DNA from: Bacteroidota bacterium
GTDB taxonomy: Bacteria > Bacteroidota > Bacteroidia > Bacteroidales > CAIXZF01
Assembly: GCA_022709385.1 (NCBI GenBank)
Contig: JAKLIX010000019.1
Span: forward strand, 21,569 to 85,568
Direction: 5' to 3'
Length of the DNA stretch: 64,000 nucleotides
This document shows, piece by piece, positions 15,847 to 24,239 of the stretch. The notes under the pieces were generated by a model. It made no database searches and was not told where the DNA came from. It saw only the letters and a list, made by a program, of their open reading frames with translations. Made by a program: the position numbers and the translations under genes. Within the stretch, counting starts at the first letter, position 1. Each line of letters begins with the position of its first letter.

Positions 15847-17145
15847 ATGAGAACAACATATTTGATTTTCAGCTTTTTATCGCTTATAACTGCTGTTGCA
15901 CAAGCCCAGCAGGCGGTAAATCCCGGTGAATCCGGCAACGGACATACACCATCAGGTCCCTACTACAGCCTACCTGACGGCAATTCAGGCATACAGGGGA
16001 CAATCCTTTACGACAATGCAGCCATGACGCCCATGAGCAACTCGTTCACGGTTGTTACGTATTCGGGTAATGAAAGCACGGATACTGCATTTACCAATGG
16101 TTCAGGCATTTACGGGATCTCAGACCTGGGATCAGGCAATTACCGGTTAGTACCCGGCACCTTCAGCCAGTGGGGCAGTGTGAATGTGACCGATGCCCTG
16201 ATGATTGCACGCTACTCGGTCGGACTGGAGAGTCTTTCCCCTTTCCGGGCGCTTGCCGGGGATGTAAACAACAGCATCACGGTGAATGCCGGCGATTCTT
16301 ATCTGATCATGCGGCGCTGGGTCGGTTTGATCAATGCATTTCCTTCGGGCGACTGGCTGTTCAGCGGTCCCCAGCAGGTAAACCTGTCCGGTCAGACCGT
16401 TACGGCCAATTATTCAGCCCTTTGCTATGGTGATGTGAATGCCTCCTGGCCTTTTGCCGTTGCCGCGCGTAATCATCCTTCAGTTACGGCCGTGGATGCC
16501 GGTGCACTGGATGTTAAAGCCGGTGATATGCTGACCATACCTCTTACCCTTGATATTCCGGCCGGCATCAACGCCATGTCGCTGGTACTGCATTATCCGG
16601 CAGCTGAAATGGAAGTTCTGGACATCAGTCTGCCATTGTCCGGTGCTCTGTGGACGGCGCAGGACGGGCAAATCCGTATCGCATGGATGAATCTGGAAAC
16701 CGCCTCTTTTACTGCCGGTGAACTGCTTGCAGGAATCCGGGTCAGGGTGAACGGGAATGGCGGTTTTCGCGGTGATCTGCGTCTCGGGATCGGAAGCGAA
16801 AGCGAGTTTGCAGGCAGCGATGGCAGGGCGATGGAAGCTGTTAGGCTGGCAACGCCTCTCCTGAAACTGCAGGACGGGATTCCATCCGGTCAGCGGAGCG
16901 CGGTGAAGGTTTACCCCAATCCCGTGATTGCTGATGCCATGATGGAGATCACCCTCGAAAAAGCCGAAACGATCCGCCTGGGCCTCTTCGACATCCTGGG
17001 CCGGGAAGTGTTCGGCAGCAGCATGGATTTGCCTGCCGGAACTTCTGAGATCTCACTTCCGCTAAATGATCAGCCCTCAGGCATGTATTTCTACAAGCTC
17101 AGGGGAGAAGGCATGGAGATGAGCGGCCGGATCAGCAGAAAATAA
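15847..17145 (+). CDS. Secreted protein: dockerin-like module, cohesin-like domain, T9SS sorting domain
   Basis: A 432-residue protein with a signal peptide (1-20). Residues 49-203 are a composite module of a carboxypeptidase-regulatory-like beta-sandwich (IQGTILYDN...GSGNY) plus a dockerin-like helix-loop pair (WGSVNVTDAL and GDVNNSITVNAGDS) closed by GDW and CYGDVNAS. Residues about 215-335 look like a cohesin/carbohydrate-binding sandwich (AGDMLTIPLTLDI, MSLVLHYPAAEMEVLDI). The last about 85 residues, from VKVYPNPVI, are a T9SS type A sorting domain. Three other proteins in this window carry the same about 156-residue module. In this copy the second Ca-loop is degenerate (DVNNSITVNAGD lacks the central Gly). 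It is probably a cell-surface scaffold, and no catalytic domain is visible. Confidence 0.82.
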   Translation: MRTTYLIFSFLSLITAVAQAQQAVNPGESGNGHTPSGPYYSLPDGNSGIQGTILYDNAAMTPMSNSFTVVTYSGNESTDTAFTNGSGIYGISDLGSGNYRLVPGTFSQWGSVNVTDALMIARYSVGLESLSPFRALAGDVNNSITVNAGDSYLIMRRWVGLINAFPSGDWLFSGPQQVNLSGQTVTANYSALCYGDVNASWPFAVAARNHPSVTAVDAGALDVKAGDMLTIPLTLDIPAGINAMSLVLHYPAAEMEVLDISLPLSGALWTAQDGQIRIAWMNLETASFTAGELLAGIRVRVNGNGGFRGDLRLGIGSESEFAGSDGRAMEAVRLATPLLKLQDGIPSGQRSAVKVYPNPVIADAMMEITLEKAETIRLGLFDILGREVFGSSMDLPAGTSEISLPLNDQPSGMYFYKLRGEGMEMSGRISRK

Positions 17146-17160
17146 AAGAAGCCCGGTGTT

Positions 17161-18033
17161 TCAGCCCAGTTCCAGGGTGGTGATCCCGTAGGTATGCCCC
17201 AGGGGCATAGCCGGAGGAGCACCGTAATACATCCGGGCACAGTTGAACCGGCATACAGTTTCGTATCTTTCAACCATTGCTACGGCGGACGGGTTTGCGG
17301 AAGGAATATCCAGAAACACCGGTTCGCCGTTTGCATTTGAGAGACAGGCACGGTAAAGCGCTTCCGCCACTTCAGGGTTTTCGGCAAACAGGGGTCCGGT
17401 TTTATATCCGGTCCTTACCTTACGCAACACGGCAAAGCCCTTTAACTGCCCGCTTTCTTCGAACTTCAGCGCTGCTGCATGCAGCTGCCTGACCCAGGGA
17501 AGCATGAAAGCGGATCGGTCGAAACCAAAACACTTCCGGTCAAAATCCAGGATACGCGGCAGGTCATCTTCCCTGATCCTGCTTACCCGGGGATCGGGAT
17601 CGAACACCATGCCTTTCCTTTCGTGCCTCTCATCCCGGAAGGCATCGGTAAATCCTCCCTTACGGTAGAAATCCTGCATGGCCACCACCCCGTCCATGCC
17701 GATGGAAGCGCCGGGATGAAGCCGCTGCAGCAAGAGGTCTCTGCGCCTGTACCATAGTTCGCGGCCGATACCGGATGAACGGTATTGCGGTTTCACGATG
17801 AACAGCCCCATAAAGCCGAAACGACCCCCGTAGGATACCAGGGAACCTCCGGCAATCATCTCCTGATGAAGAAAAAAACCGTAAAAACCATCGGGGTCGG
17901 TGGCAAAAAAGATTTCTGCGTCCTGAAGACCCGGATTCCAGCCTTCAGCGGCCGCCCAATCCACCAGGGTCTTCACACCTTCCAGACCAAGCTTCTCCCA
18001 CCTGAGTTCATCCATCACATCCATATGTTTCAA
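17161..18033 (-). CDS. GNAT-family N-acetyltransferase with C-terminal Acetyltransf_18-like domain
   Basis: A 290-residue cytosolic protein. The N-terminal half (about 1-140) is a GNAT fold with the acetyl-CoA loop in FIVKPQYRSSGIGRELW (Q/RxxGxG/A type) and the downstream FYRKGGF typical of the fold. The C-terminal half (about 150-290) resembles the second domain found in paired-GNAT proteins. The substrate is unknown. It lies 14 nt after the glucosaminidase gene on the same strand and is probably the third gene of a cell-wall operon, so acylation of a wall-derived or amino-acid substrate is possible but not shown. Starts at residue 1 or 4 are equally plausible. Confidence 0.82.
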   Translation of the reverse strand: MKHMDVMDELRWEKLGLEGVKTLVDWAAAEGWNPGLQDAEIFFATDPDGFYGFFLHQEMIAGGSLVSYGGRFGFMGLFIVKPQYRSSGIGRELWYRRRDLLLQRLHPGASIGMDGVVAMQDFYRKGGFTDAFRDERHERKGMVFDPDPRVSRIREDDLPRILDFDRKCFGFDRSAFMLPWVRQLHAAALKFEESGQLKGFAVLRKVRTGYKTGPLFAENPEVAEALYRACLSNANGEPVFLDIPSANPSAVAMVERYETVCRFNCARMYYGAPPAMPLGHTYGITTLELG

Positions 18034-18047
18034 AATGAGCCCTGCAA

Positions 18048-18563
18048 TCAGTATACGTCCAGCTCCGAAAGACCGTATTTCCTGATAAAAAACAACACTT
18101 TTCGCTGCCAGCTTTCCCTGGCCATGGCATACCCGCTCTCCGACATTTTTTTTACCCAGACAGCATAATCAGTCTGATTCCACAGTGATGGATAAAATTT
18201 TCTTTTACTCACCCACCGGCAGAAGTGCACGAAGGAAGCCGTGTCATTTTCATAGCTTCGGTAGGCCGTTATATGGTCCGTTCCGGGTATGCGGTATTTC
18301 TTTCCGGCCTTGATGCCGAAATGGTTGTTCAGCAGTTTGCAGTTACGGCTGCTGCATGCGCCGCTTTCCTGGATGGCCACACCAAGGATCAGGCTTGCCG
18401 GGATACAGTATTCATGCATCAGCTGGACGGCAAGTCCCCGGTAGCGGGCGATATAGTTTTCGATCCTGTCCTGGGCGGGAGCATGAGCCGGGACCATGGC
18501 GGCCGTCATGACAAAGGCAAGGGCAGACAAGCACTTCCGGCCGTTAATTCTTCGCGGTTTCAT
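18048..18563 (-). CDS. Exported glucosaminidase (GH73/FlgJ-like)
   Basis: A 171-residue exported hydrolase. The signal peptide ends near AHAPAQ (about 31). The family core includes IPASLILGVAIQESG with probable catalytic Glu66, then NNHFGIKAGKKY and a TASFVHFCRWV segment, as in N-acetylglucosaminidases that cut peptidoglycan glycan strands. It is near minimal size and has no LysM or other wall-binding domain. The ATG overlaps the stop of the dipeptidase gene by 4 nt, so the two wall hydrolases are translationally coupled, pointing to peptidoglycan turnover in the periplasm. Confidence 0.85.
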   Translation of the reverse strand: MKPRRINGRKCLSALAFVMTAAMVPAHAPAQDRIENYIARYRGLAVQLMHEYCIPASLILGVAIQESGACSSRNCKLLNNHFGIKAGKKYRIPGTDHITAYRSYENDTASFVHFCRWVSKRKFYPSLWNQTDYAVWVKKMSESGYAMARESWQRKVLFFIRKYGLSELDVY

Positions 18564-19291
18564 CTTACCTGACGCAGTTGTTCGAAGCTGAGGTCAAGCA
18601 GGGAATATTTCTCCCAGCCCGAAAAATCAAAATGCCACCACTCATCCGGGTAAACGCTGAATCCGTATTTCTGCATCACGCGCTGGAGCAATCCCCGGTT
18701 CAGCAATACCTTTTTCGGCAGTTCGTCATAATTGGATGCGGCCCTCGGGCTGAATTCATCGAAGGGAGTGGGCATGTCGATTTCCCGGCCGCTGAAGGCA
18801 TCCACCAGGGTGACATCCACTGCGCAGCCGCGGTTATGTCGTGAACCCTTCCAGGGTGCAGCCACGAAAGCGGTATCCCTGATGATCTCATAAAAAAGCA
18901 GGGTGGCGGCATAGGGTCGGTAAGCATCAAACACCTTCAGTCCGAGACCCTGCCGTTTCAGCTCGTCCTGAACCTGCCGCAGGGCCACCGCCACGGGCAA
19001 CCTCGCATAAAGCGCCGCAGAGGTGTACACCTGTTTGCCCGTGAAGTTTTTGACCGTGGCATAGCGTACATCCGGTATGATACCGGGAATATAGGCTTCC
19101 AAATCCACCAGGCGCATGGAAGGATTCAGCGTGATTTCCTGCCGGTATGCGCCTGTATCGGCCACCAGGGGCAGTTTGTAAGGATTGGTGCTGTCTTGCT
19201 GGGCATGTAATACGGGGAAGCACTGCAGCATCAGGAACAGAAGGCAGGCCACGCGGCGCAGGGCGATAAGACGGTTCAGGATTTTACGCAT
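18560..19291 (-). CDS. D-alanyl-D-alanine dipeptidase (M15D, VanX/DdpX-like)
   Basis: A 243-residue zinc peptidase that splits D-Ala-D-Ala. Zinc ligands are visible: H152 and D159 in SRHNRGCAVDVTL, and H220 in DEWWHFDF, with catalytic Glu217. Arg125 in the YRP motif would bind substrate. A signal peptide (about 1-30, ending LHAQ) makes it periplasmic, which suits recycling of wall peptides rather than VanX-type glycopeptide resistance. No van regulatory or ligase genes are adjacent; the ddl gene at 36.9 kb is ordinary. It is the first gene of a three-gene operon with the glucosaminidase and GNAT genes. Confidence 0.88.
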   Translation of the reverse strand: MRKILNRLIALRRVACLLFLMLQCFPVLHAQQDSTNPYKLPLVADTGAYRQEITLNPSMRLVDLEAYIPGIIPDVRYATVKNFTGKQVYTSAALYARLPVAVALRQVQDELKRQGLGLKVFDAYRPYAATLLFYEIIRDTAFVAAPWKGSRHNRGCAVDVTLVDAFSGREIDMPTPFDEFSPRAASNYDELPKKVLLNRGLLQRVMQKYGFSVYPDEWWHFDFSGWEKYSLLDLSFEQLRQVR

Positions 19292-19387
19292 GTAAAATGA
19301 ATAAGGGAGGTCTGGTTTTTACATGGTAAATGTAATTGATTTTGTACTGAAGCTAATTGAAAATGCGAAGCAATTTTCGAGAAGCAA

Positions 19388-19475
19388 TTTTCGAAATCCC
19401 TTTTTCCTTATAACTTCACTTTTACCTTCAATTTTCAGACTTTTAACTTTTCACTCAGTCCGCAGGGCCTCGGGT
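19388..19475. repeat. Dispersed intergenic repeat (copy at 62.5 kb)
   Basis: The segment with CTTCACTTTTACCTTCAATT, TTTTCACTCAG and GGGCCTCGG closely matches about 62466-62575, and its second half also matches about 62326-62356. It lies between the dipeptidase start and the end of the T9SS protein gene and has no coding potential. Confidence 0.6.
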
Positions 19476-19495
19476 TGGTTAAGGGTACTGTGTGG

Positions 19496-19537
19496 GAATG
19501 AGAATGAGAATGAGAATGAGAATGAGAATGAGAATGA
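19496..19537. repeat. Hexanucleotide microsatellite (GAATGA)x7
   Basis: Seven uninterrupted GAATGA units, followed by GAGTG. The tract lies 20 bp past the stop of the minus-strand T9SS gene and about 205 bp upstream of the minus-strand dipeptidase start. A plus-strand open frame across it (19323-19745) is a product of the repeat, not a gene. Confidence 0.9.
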
Positions 19538-19556
19538 GAGTGTTGGGAGGAAGGGG

Positions 19557-20504
19557 TCAGGGAATACGCGATGTACCTCCCAGGGTGAAACTTCCGGAAA
19601 AGCATGCTTCTTCCGACCGGATTTGAATAAAATACACTCCGGATTGAAAGCCGGCGATGTCAAGCACTGCAGTCTCACCTTCCAGGGGAAAGCTCCGGAC
19701 AGGCTGTCCGAGGCTGTTATAAACGGTGATGGTGGCATGGTTTAACGGGCGGGGCAGTGAGACGCTTATCACCGTGGCAGCCGGGACCGGGTAAAGTTTC
19801 AGTCCGTTCTCCGCGGGTTTAGGGTGTTCAAGCCCGGTGATCAGGGTACAAAAGCAGGAACTGCAGTAAGGATTGTCGAGGTACAGGACCTGGTTGTTCT
19901 GTTTGAAACAGGTGAACTGGTACATATCGCCGTTCAGGACATAATCGCTGACCAGGGGATTGAACAGTCCGAACCAGACGATGCTTCCAAGTCCTTCGAT
20001 CCAGGTATCGGTCATCATGTCCGACACCAGGGTCCAGCGTTTGCGCCACTGGTTGTTCAGCAACATCACCGTGTCGATGGCTGAAACCACTTTGTAATGG
20101 TCCTGAAGGTTGTAAAACATCTGATTTCCTGCTACATAGCCTCCCAGGTTGTACCAGATGGTATCTCCGAGCTGCATTTTAAAATCGTAAAGCAGGTGTT
20201 CCCCATAGTCAGGGTGGAGTACCCACACTTTTCTCTGATTGTCTTCCCTCACGGCAGCGTAATACACCGACAAGGGGTTCAGCAGGGTAGAATCATACAG
20301 GGCATAGACCTTTTTGTAATCCTGCCCGCCGATGGTAGTATCCCCCCATACGCCATAGCGAAAGCGGTAATGGCTGACAGTAAAGGCGTTCTGCCCCTCG
20401 GTCGACCAGATCGCATTGCTGTCGGGAAAAGGATGGTAATTCTGTGCTGTACAGGGCATGATGACGCCCATAAGCAAAGGCAGCAGGTATGTAAAGACTT
20501 TCAT
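19557..20504 (-). CDS. Secreted protein with T9SS sorting domain, function unknown
   Basis: A 315-residue protein with a signal peptide (about 1-20, ending CTAQ). The body of about 210 residues is rich in Tyr and Trp and includes a CSSCFCTLI cysteine cluster near 215-225; I do not recognise a catalytic family. The last about 80 residues, from LKLYPVPAATVIS, are a T9SS sorting domain with the usual VYNSLGQ strand and GVYFIQIRS ending. The YPNP motif reads YPVP here. It appears monocistronic. Confidence 0.8.
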   Translation of the reverse strand: MKVFTYLLPLLMGVIMPCTAQNYHPFPDSNAIWSTEGQNAFTVSHYRFRYGVWGDTTIGGQDYKKVYALYDSTLLNPLSVYYAAVREDNQRKVWVLHPDYGEHLLYDFKMQLGDTIWYNLGGYVAGNQMFYNLQDHYKVVSAIDTVMLLNNQWRKRWTLVSDMMTDTWIEGLGSIVWFGLFNPLVSDYVLNGDMYQFTCFKQNNQVLYLDNPYCSSCFCTLITGLEHPKPAENGLKLYPVPAATVISVSLPRPLNHATITVYNSLGQPVRSFPLEGETAVLDIAGFQSGVYFIQIRSEEACFSGSFTLGGTSRIP

Positions 20505-20559
20505 AACAAATAATTATTAGGGTAAAGATACAAATCAGGCATATTTCATTTTCAGTGAT

Positions 20560-21219
20560 TTAATAATTAAGACAGGAGACTGCAATTTTTAATTGCCTGA
20601 GAAATTCAGTCCGGCTGATTTTTTCTGCGCCCAGTCGTTCGAGATGTGCTGTATAGAGCTGGCAATCGATGAAATGCCATTTTTCGGTCAGGGCGTGACT
20701 GACCAGGGCTGCAAGGGCCACTTTGGATGCGTCCGTTTGCAGGGAGAACATGGACTCGCCGCAGAAGGCTGCAGGCAGGCAAACCCCGTAGAGGCCTCCT
20801 GCCAGGCTGTCGCCTGCCCAGCACTCCACGCTCATTGCATGACCATCCTGCTGCAGGCGGCAGTATGCCTCTTTCATATCAGGCGTGATCCAGGTCCCGG
20901 CCTGGTCTTTCCTGGGAACAGCTGCACAATGGTCGATCACACTTTCAAAGGCCTGGTTGAAAGTGACTCTGAATTTCCCGCTCCGCAGGCGCTGGCTGAG
21001 GCTTTTACTGATCCTGAATCGCTCCGGGTAAAGGATCATGCGGGGGTCGGGCGACCACCACAGGATGGGATCACCCGGGTTGAACCAGGGAAAAATACCC
21101 CGGCGGTATGCTTGAAGGAGCCGGTCCGGGTGAAGATCCCCTCCCACGGCAACCAGGCCGTCCTCATCCGCGAGTACGGGATCGGGGAACACATGCCTTG
21201 CTGTCAGTTCAAAGATCAT
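20560..21219 (-). CDS. aat: Leucyl/phenylalanyl-tRNA--protein transferase
   Basis: A 219-residue cytosolic enzyme that adds Leu or Phe from charged tRNA to N-terminal Arg/Lys of proteins, marking them for ClpS/ClpAP in the N-degron pathway. Landmarks: FPDPVLADEDGLVAVGGDL, YRRGIFPWFNPGDPILWWSPDPRM, the AGTWIT segment, SVECWAGDSLAGGLYG and GESMFS, all as in Aat. Length is normal. It is encoded 26 nt downstream of udk on the same strand, probably co-transcribed with it. Confidence 0.95.
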   Translation of the reverse strand: MIFELTARHVFPDPVLADEDGLVAVGGDLHPDRLLQAYRRGIFPWFNPGDPILWWSPDPRMILYPERFRISKSLSQRLRSGKFRVTFNQAFESVIDHCAAVPRKDQAGTWITPDMKEAYCRLQQDGHAMSVECWAGDSLAGGLYGVCLPAAFCGESMFSLQTDASKVALAALVSHALTEKWHFIDCQLYTAHLERLGAEKISRTEFLRQLKIAVSCLNY

Positions 21220-21245
21220 GGGAAGGAACAGCTTGACCGGGCAAT

Positions 21246-21878
21246 TCAGGAAGGTTTTCCCTGTTCCTCACGGCTGAGATTCAACATGATACGCGACGAC
21301 AGTATGTCGATCGCCACCTGGTTGGCTCCTCCCTGCGGAACGATGATATCGGCATAACGCTTGGTGGGTTCGATAAACTGCAGGTGCATGGGTTTCACGT
21401 AGGTTTCGTAGTGGGTGAGCACCTGGTTGTAGCTCCTTCCTCTCTCAAGAATATCTCTCCGGATGATGCGGATCAGCCTGTCGTCGGGATCTGCATCCAC
21501 AAATGCCTTGATATCCATATGCCTTCTCACCCTGGGATTGGAAAAGATCAAAATGCCCTCTACGATGATGACCTGGGTGGGTTTCACCGGAATGCTCTCG
21601 CCGGCCCGGGCGCAGGTGAGGTAGGAGTATATCGGCATTTCCACGGCAAATCCCTTCCTGAGCATGGACAGGTGTTTGTCGAGCAGGGTGAACTCTATGG
21701 AAGAAGGATGGTCGAAATTGATCCTGGCCCTTTCTTCCTGGGTGAGATGCCCGTTATCCTTATAATAGGCATCCTGGGGAATCACGGTTACCGAACCCTG
21801 AGGCAGTCCCTTGATGATCTTTTGTACCACTGTGGATTTTCCCGAACCGGATCCCCCGGCAATTCCGATGATGAGCAT
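21246..21878 (-). CDS. udk: Uridine kinase
   Basis: A 210-residue pyrimidine-salvage kinase that phosphorylates uridine and cytidine. P-loop GIAGGSGSGKST lies near the N-terminus, followed by IPQDAYYKD (substrate Asp), FDHPSSIEF, a YSYLTCAR segment and VIIVEGILIFSNPRVR. I chose the ATG at 21878 because it places the P-loop at the usual position; a longer frame from 21935 would overlap the promoter region of the divergent foldase gene. A minus-strand TACCTTTG -7-like element (21901-21908) lies just upstream. Confidence 0.95.
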   Translation of the reverse strand: MLIIGIAGGSGSGKSTVVQKIIKGLPQGSVTVIPQDAYYKDNGHLTQEERARINFDHPSSIEFTLLDKHLSMLRKGFAVEMPIYSYLTCARAGESIPVKPTQVIIVEGILIFSNPRVRRHMDIKAFVDADPDDRLIRIIRRDILERGRSYNQVLTHYETYVKPMHLQFIEPTKRYADIIVPQGGANQVAIDILSSRIMLNLSREEQGKPS

Positions 21879-21912
21879 GGCAGCAGATAATAGTTTTGAA
21901 CAAAGGTAGGTA

Positions 21913-21944
21913 TTTGTTAATATCGAAAAAAGCATGTAGCTTTG
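21913..21944 (+). promoter_or_regulatory. Promoter of the SurA/PpiD-type foldase gene
   Basis: TTTG at 21913-21916 and TAGCTTTG at 21937-21944 are spaced by 20 nt, a full match to the Bacteroidota consensus. The start codon lies at 21984. The minus-strand element TACCTTTG (21901-21908) for udk abuts it, making a compact divergent promoter. Confidence 0.65.
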
Positions 21945-21983
21945 CAGCCTTTTTGAGAAAAACGATTAAAATCCGCATAAGAT

Positions 21984-24107
21984 ATGGCGATCATTGGTAA
22001 AATCCGCAAACGTTCGGGACTGCTCATCATCATTGTCGGTGTCGCACTGGCTGCATTCGTACTGGGTGATTTCCTCCAGCCGAGAAACAAGGCAACGAGG
22101 ATCAATAACATTGGTGAAGTCGCCGGTGAGAATATCAGCTACCTGGAGTTTGCCCAGAAGGTAGAGGAACAGATAGAAAACATCAAACAAAGATCCGAGA
22201 AAGACAAAATCACCAGCGAGGAAGCTTTCCAGGCCAGGCAGATGACCTGGACGCAGATGGTCAGGGATCTGGTGATGAACAAAGAGTACGACAGGCTTGG
22301 TGTTACCGTTTCCAAGGATGAACTTTTCGACCTGGTACAGGGCAAGAATCCACACCAGTATATCCTTCAGTACTTCAAGGATCCCAACACCAATCAGTAT
22401 AACCCGCAACTGGTGATCAATTTCCTGAAACAACTCGACCAGGTTGAGCCGGAACAAAAGAAAAACTGGCTGATCCTGGAGAAGGCCATCAAGGATGACA
22501 GGCTGCAGAACAAGTTCAACACCCTGATCAGCAAGGCATATTACCTTCCGAAGGTTTTTGCCGAGATGGATTACCAGGACAAAAACCGCAAATATCATGT
22601 CAAGGTGGTAGCCAGCCGTTACCAGGCCATTGATGATAAAACCATCAACATTGCCGACGAGGATTGGGTAAAGTACTACGATGAGAATAAATATAAATAC
22701 ATGCAGGACGAAGAAACACGCGATATCGACTACGTGACCTTCGACCTGGTGGCATCCGATGCAGACCGCAAGTTTATCGAAGAGGAAGTAACGGCAACCT
22801 GGAATGAGTTTCAGAAAGCTCCGGATGTAGCCGCCTTCGTCAGCGCCTATTCAGACACCCGTTACGACAGCAGCTGGCGCAAGCCGGGTACCCTGCTTCC
22901 CAGGATAGATTCCCTTGCATTCAATGCGGCCGTAGGAACCTTCCTTCCTCCCTTTATGGAAAACAACGCTTTCCATATGGCCAAACTGCAGGATGTCCAG
23001 ATGCGTCCCGACTCGATGAAGGCCAGCCACATCCTGGTTTCCTTCCAGGGTTCCGCCGTGAATGATCCAAACGTGAAACGCAACAAGGATGCGGCCAGGC
23101 TGCTTGCCGACTCCGTGCTCAATGCCGTGAAGAAGGATCCCAACCTGTTCGTTTCCCTTGCTGCCAAATACAGCGACGACGGCAGTAACAAGACCAAGGG
23201 CGGAAGCCTCGACTGGTTTGTCGACGGCGCCATGGTGTATCCGTTCAATAAAGCCGTCCTCGATGGCAAAGTGGGTGATATCACCCTGGTGGAAACTGTT
23301 TTTGGATTCCATATCATCAGGGTAGACGGAAAAACCCTTCCCATCAGAAAGGCGCGAGTTGCCGTAGTTGACCGTAAGATTGAACCCGGTTCCCAGACCA
23401 TCCGCGACATCTATAACCAGGCCAGCGAATTCGCCGGTGAAAACACCACCCTGGATGCCTTTCAGAAAGCATGTACCGATAAGGGGTACAACAAACGTTC
23501 GGCCGACATGATCAGGGCCATGGAAAGCACCCTGCCCGGTCTGACCGGCGCCAGGGGTATCATCCAGTGGGCTTTCTTTGAGGAAACGCCCAAGGGAAGT
23601 GTCAGCACGGTCTTTGAAATCGAAGGCTCATACGTGGTAGCGACCCTGAAGGAAATCCGCCCCAAGGGAATCCCCACGCTCGAACAGATAAAGAAACAGA
23701 TCGAACCCCTGGTGAAACGTGAGAAAAAAGCCGAGAAGCTGATAGCCGACTTCAAGAAAGTCAATGCTGCCGACCTGTACGACCTTGCCACCAAACTCAA
23801 TCTCAAGGTAGATACGGTGCCGGGAGTGATCTTCTACTCGCCCAACCTGCCCAAGTTTGGTCCGGAACCCAAAGTTGTTGGCACGATTGCAACCATGAAA
23901 ACCGGCCAGAAGACAGATCCCCTGCAGGGTGAACAGGCTGTGTACGTGGTGCAGCTCGACAGCATTGCGGAAGCACCGAAAGTGGAAGACCTGAAGATGT
24001 ACACCAACCAGGCACAGATGATGTTTGGTAACCGAGCACAGCAGGAAGCTTACAAAGCGCTGGAAAAAATGGCCGGACTGGTCGACAACAGGACGCGGTT
24101 CTACTAG
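21984..24107 (+). CDS. Membrane-anchored peptidyl-prolyl isomerase/chaperone (PpiD/SurA-like)
   Basis: A 707-residue periplasmic foldase. A short cytoplasmic start (MAIIGKIRKRS) precedes one TM helix (about 12-32), which anchors it to the inner membrane as in PpiD. A SurA_N-like chaperone region occupies about 35-330. A parvulin (PpiC) domain spans about 345-450, with MKASHILVSF, FVSLAAKYSDD, KGGSLDWFVDGAMV and VFGFHIIRVD. A second, degenerate parvulin-like region and a C-terminal chaperone part follow. Size is normal for Bacteroidota PpiD. It likely helps fold outer-membrane proteins such as the receptor and the T9SS cargo here (inference). It is monocistronic, with an octamer repeat just after the stop. 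Confidence 0.92.
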   Translation: MAIIGKIRKRSGLLIIIVGVALAAFVLGDFLQPRNKATRINNIGEVAGENISYLEFAQKVEEQIENIKQRSEKDKITSEEAFQARQMTWTQMVRDLVMNKEYDRLGVTVSKDELFDLVQGKNPHQYILQYFKDPNTNQYNPQLVINFLKQLDQVEPEQKKNWLILEKAIKDDRLQNKFNTLISKAYYLPKVFAEMDYQDKNRKYHVKVVASRYQAIDDKTINIADEDWVKYYDENKYKYMQDEETRDIDYVTFDLVASDADRKFIEEEVTATWNEFQKAPDVAAFVSAYSDTRYDSSWRKPGTLLPRIDSLAFNAAVGTFLPPFMENNAFHMAKLQDVQMRPDSMKASHILVSFQGSAVNDPNVKRNKDAARLLADSVLNAVKKDPNLFVSLAAKYSDDGSNKTKGGSLDWFVDGAMVYPFNKAVLDGKVGDITLVETVFGFHIIRVDGKTLPIRKARVAVVDRKIEPGSQTIRDIYNQASEFAGENTTLDAFQKACTDKGYNKRSADMIRAMESTLPGLTGARGIIQWAFFEETPKGSVSTVFEIEGSYVVATLKEIRPKGIPTLEQIKKQIEPLVKREKKAEKLIADFKKVNAADLYDLATKLNLKVDTVPGVIFYSPNLPKFGPEPKVVGTIATMKTGQKTDPLQGEQAVYVVQLDSIAEAPKVEDLKMYTNQAQMMFGNRAQQEAYKALEKMAGLVDNRTRFY

Positions 24108-24124
24108 GAGTTCCTGCCTTCCCG

Positions 24125-24172
24125 CATTCCCGCATTCTTGCATTCTTGCACTCTTGCATTCTTGCATTCTTG
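24125..24172. repeat. Octanucleotide tandem repeat (CATTCTTG)x6
   Basis: Six 8-bp units from 24125 to 24172; four are exact, one reads CATTCCCG and one CACTCTTG. The tract starts 18 bp after the foldase stop codon. Confidence 0.85.
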
Positions 24173-24239
24173 CATTGTAAAACATTAATTTCTTTAAGTA
24201 AAGCGGTTGGCCGTCATGCTGAGCGGAGTCGAAGCATCG

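Noticed and set aside
18560..19291. Glycopeptide-resistance (van) cluster
   Set aside because: The dipeptidase is exported and lacks VanH/VanA/VanRS neighbours; ddl at 36.9 kb is ordinary.
19323..19745. Plus-strand frame of 140 codons containing a repeated N-E run
   Set aside because: The run comes from the GAATGA microsatellite, and the rest is antisense to the T9SS gene end.
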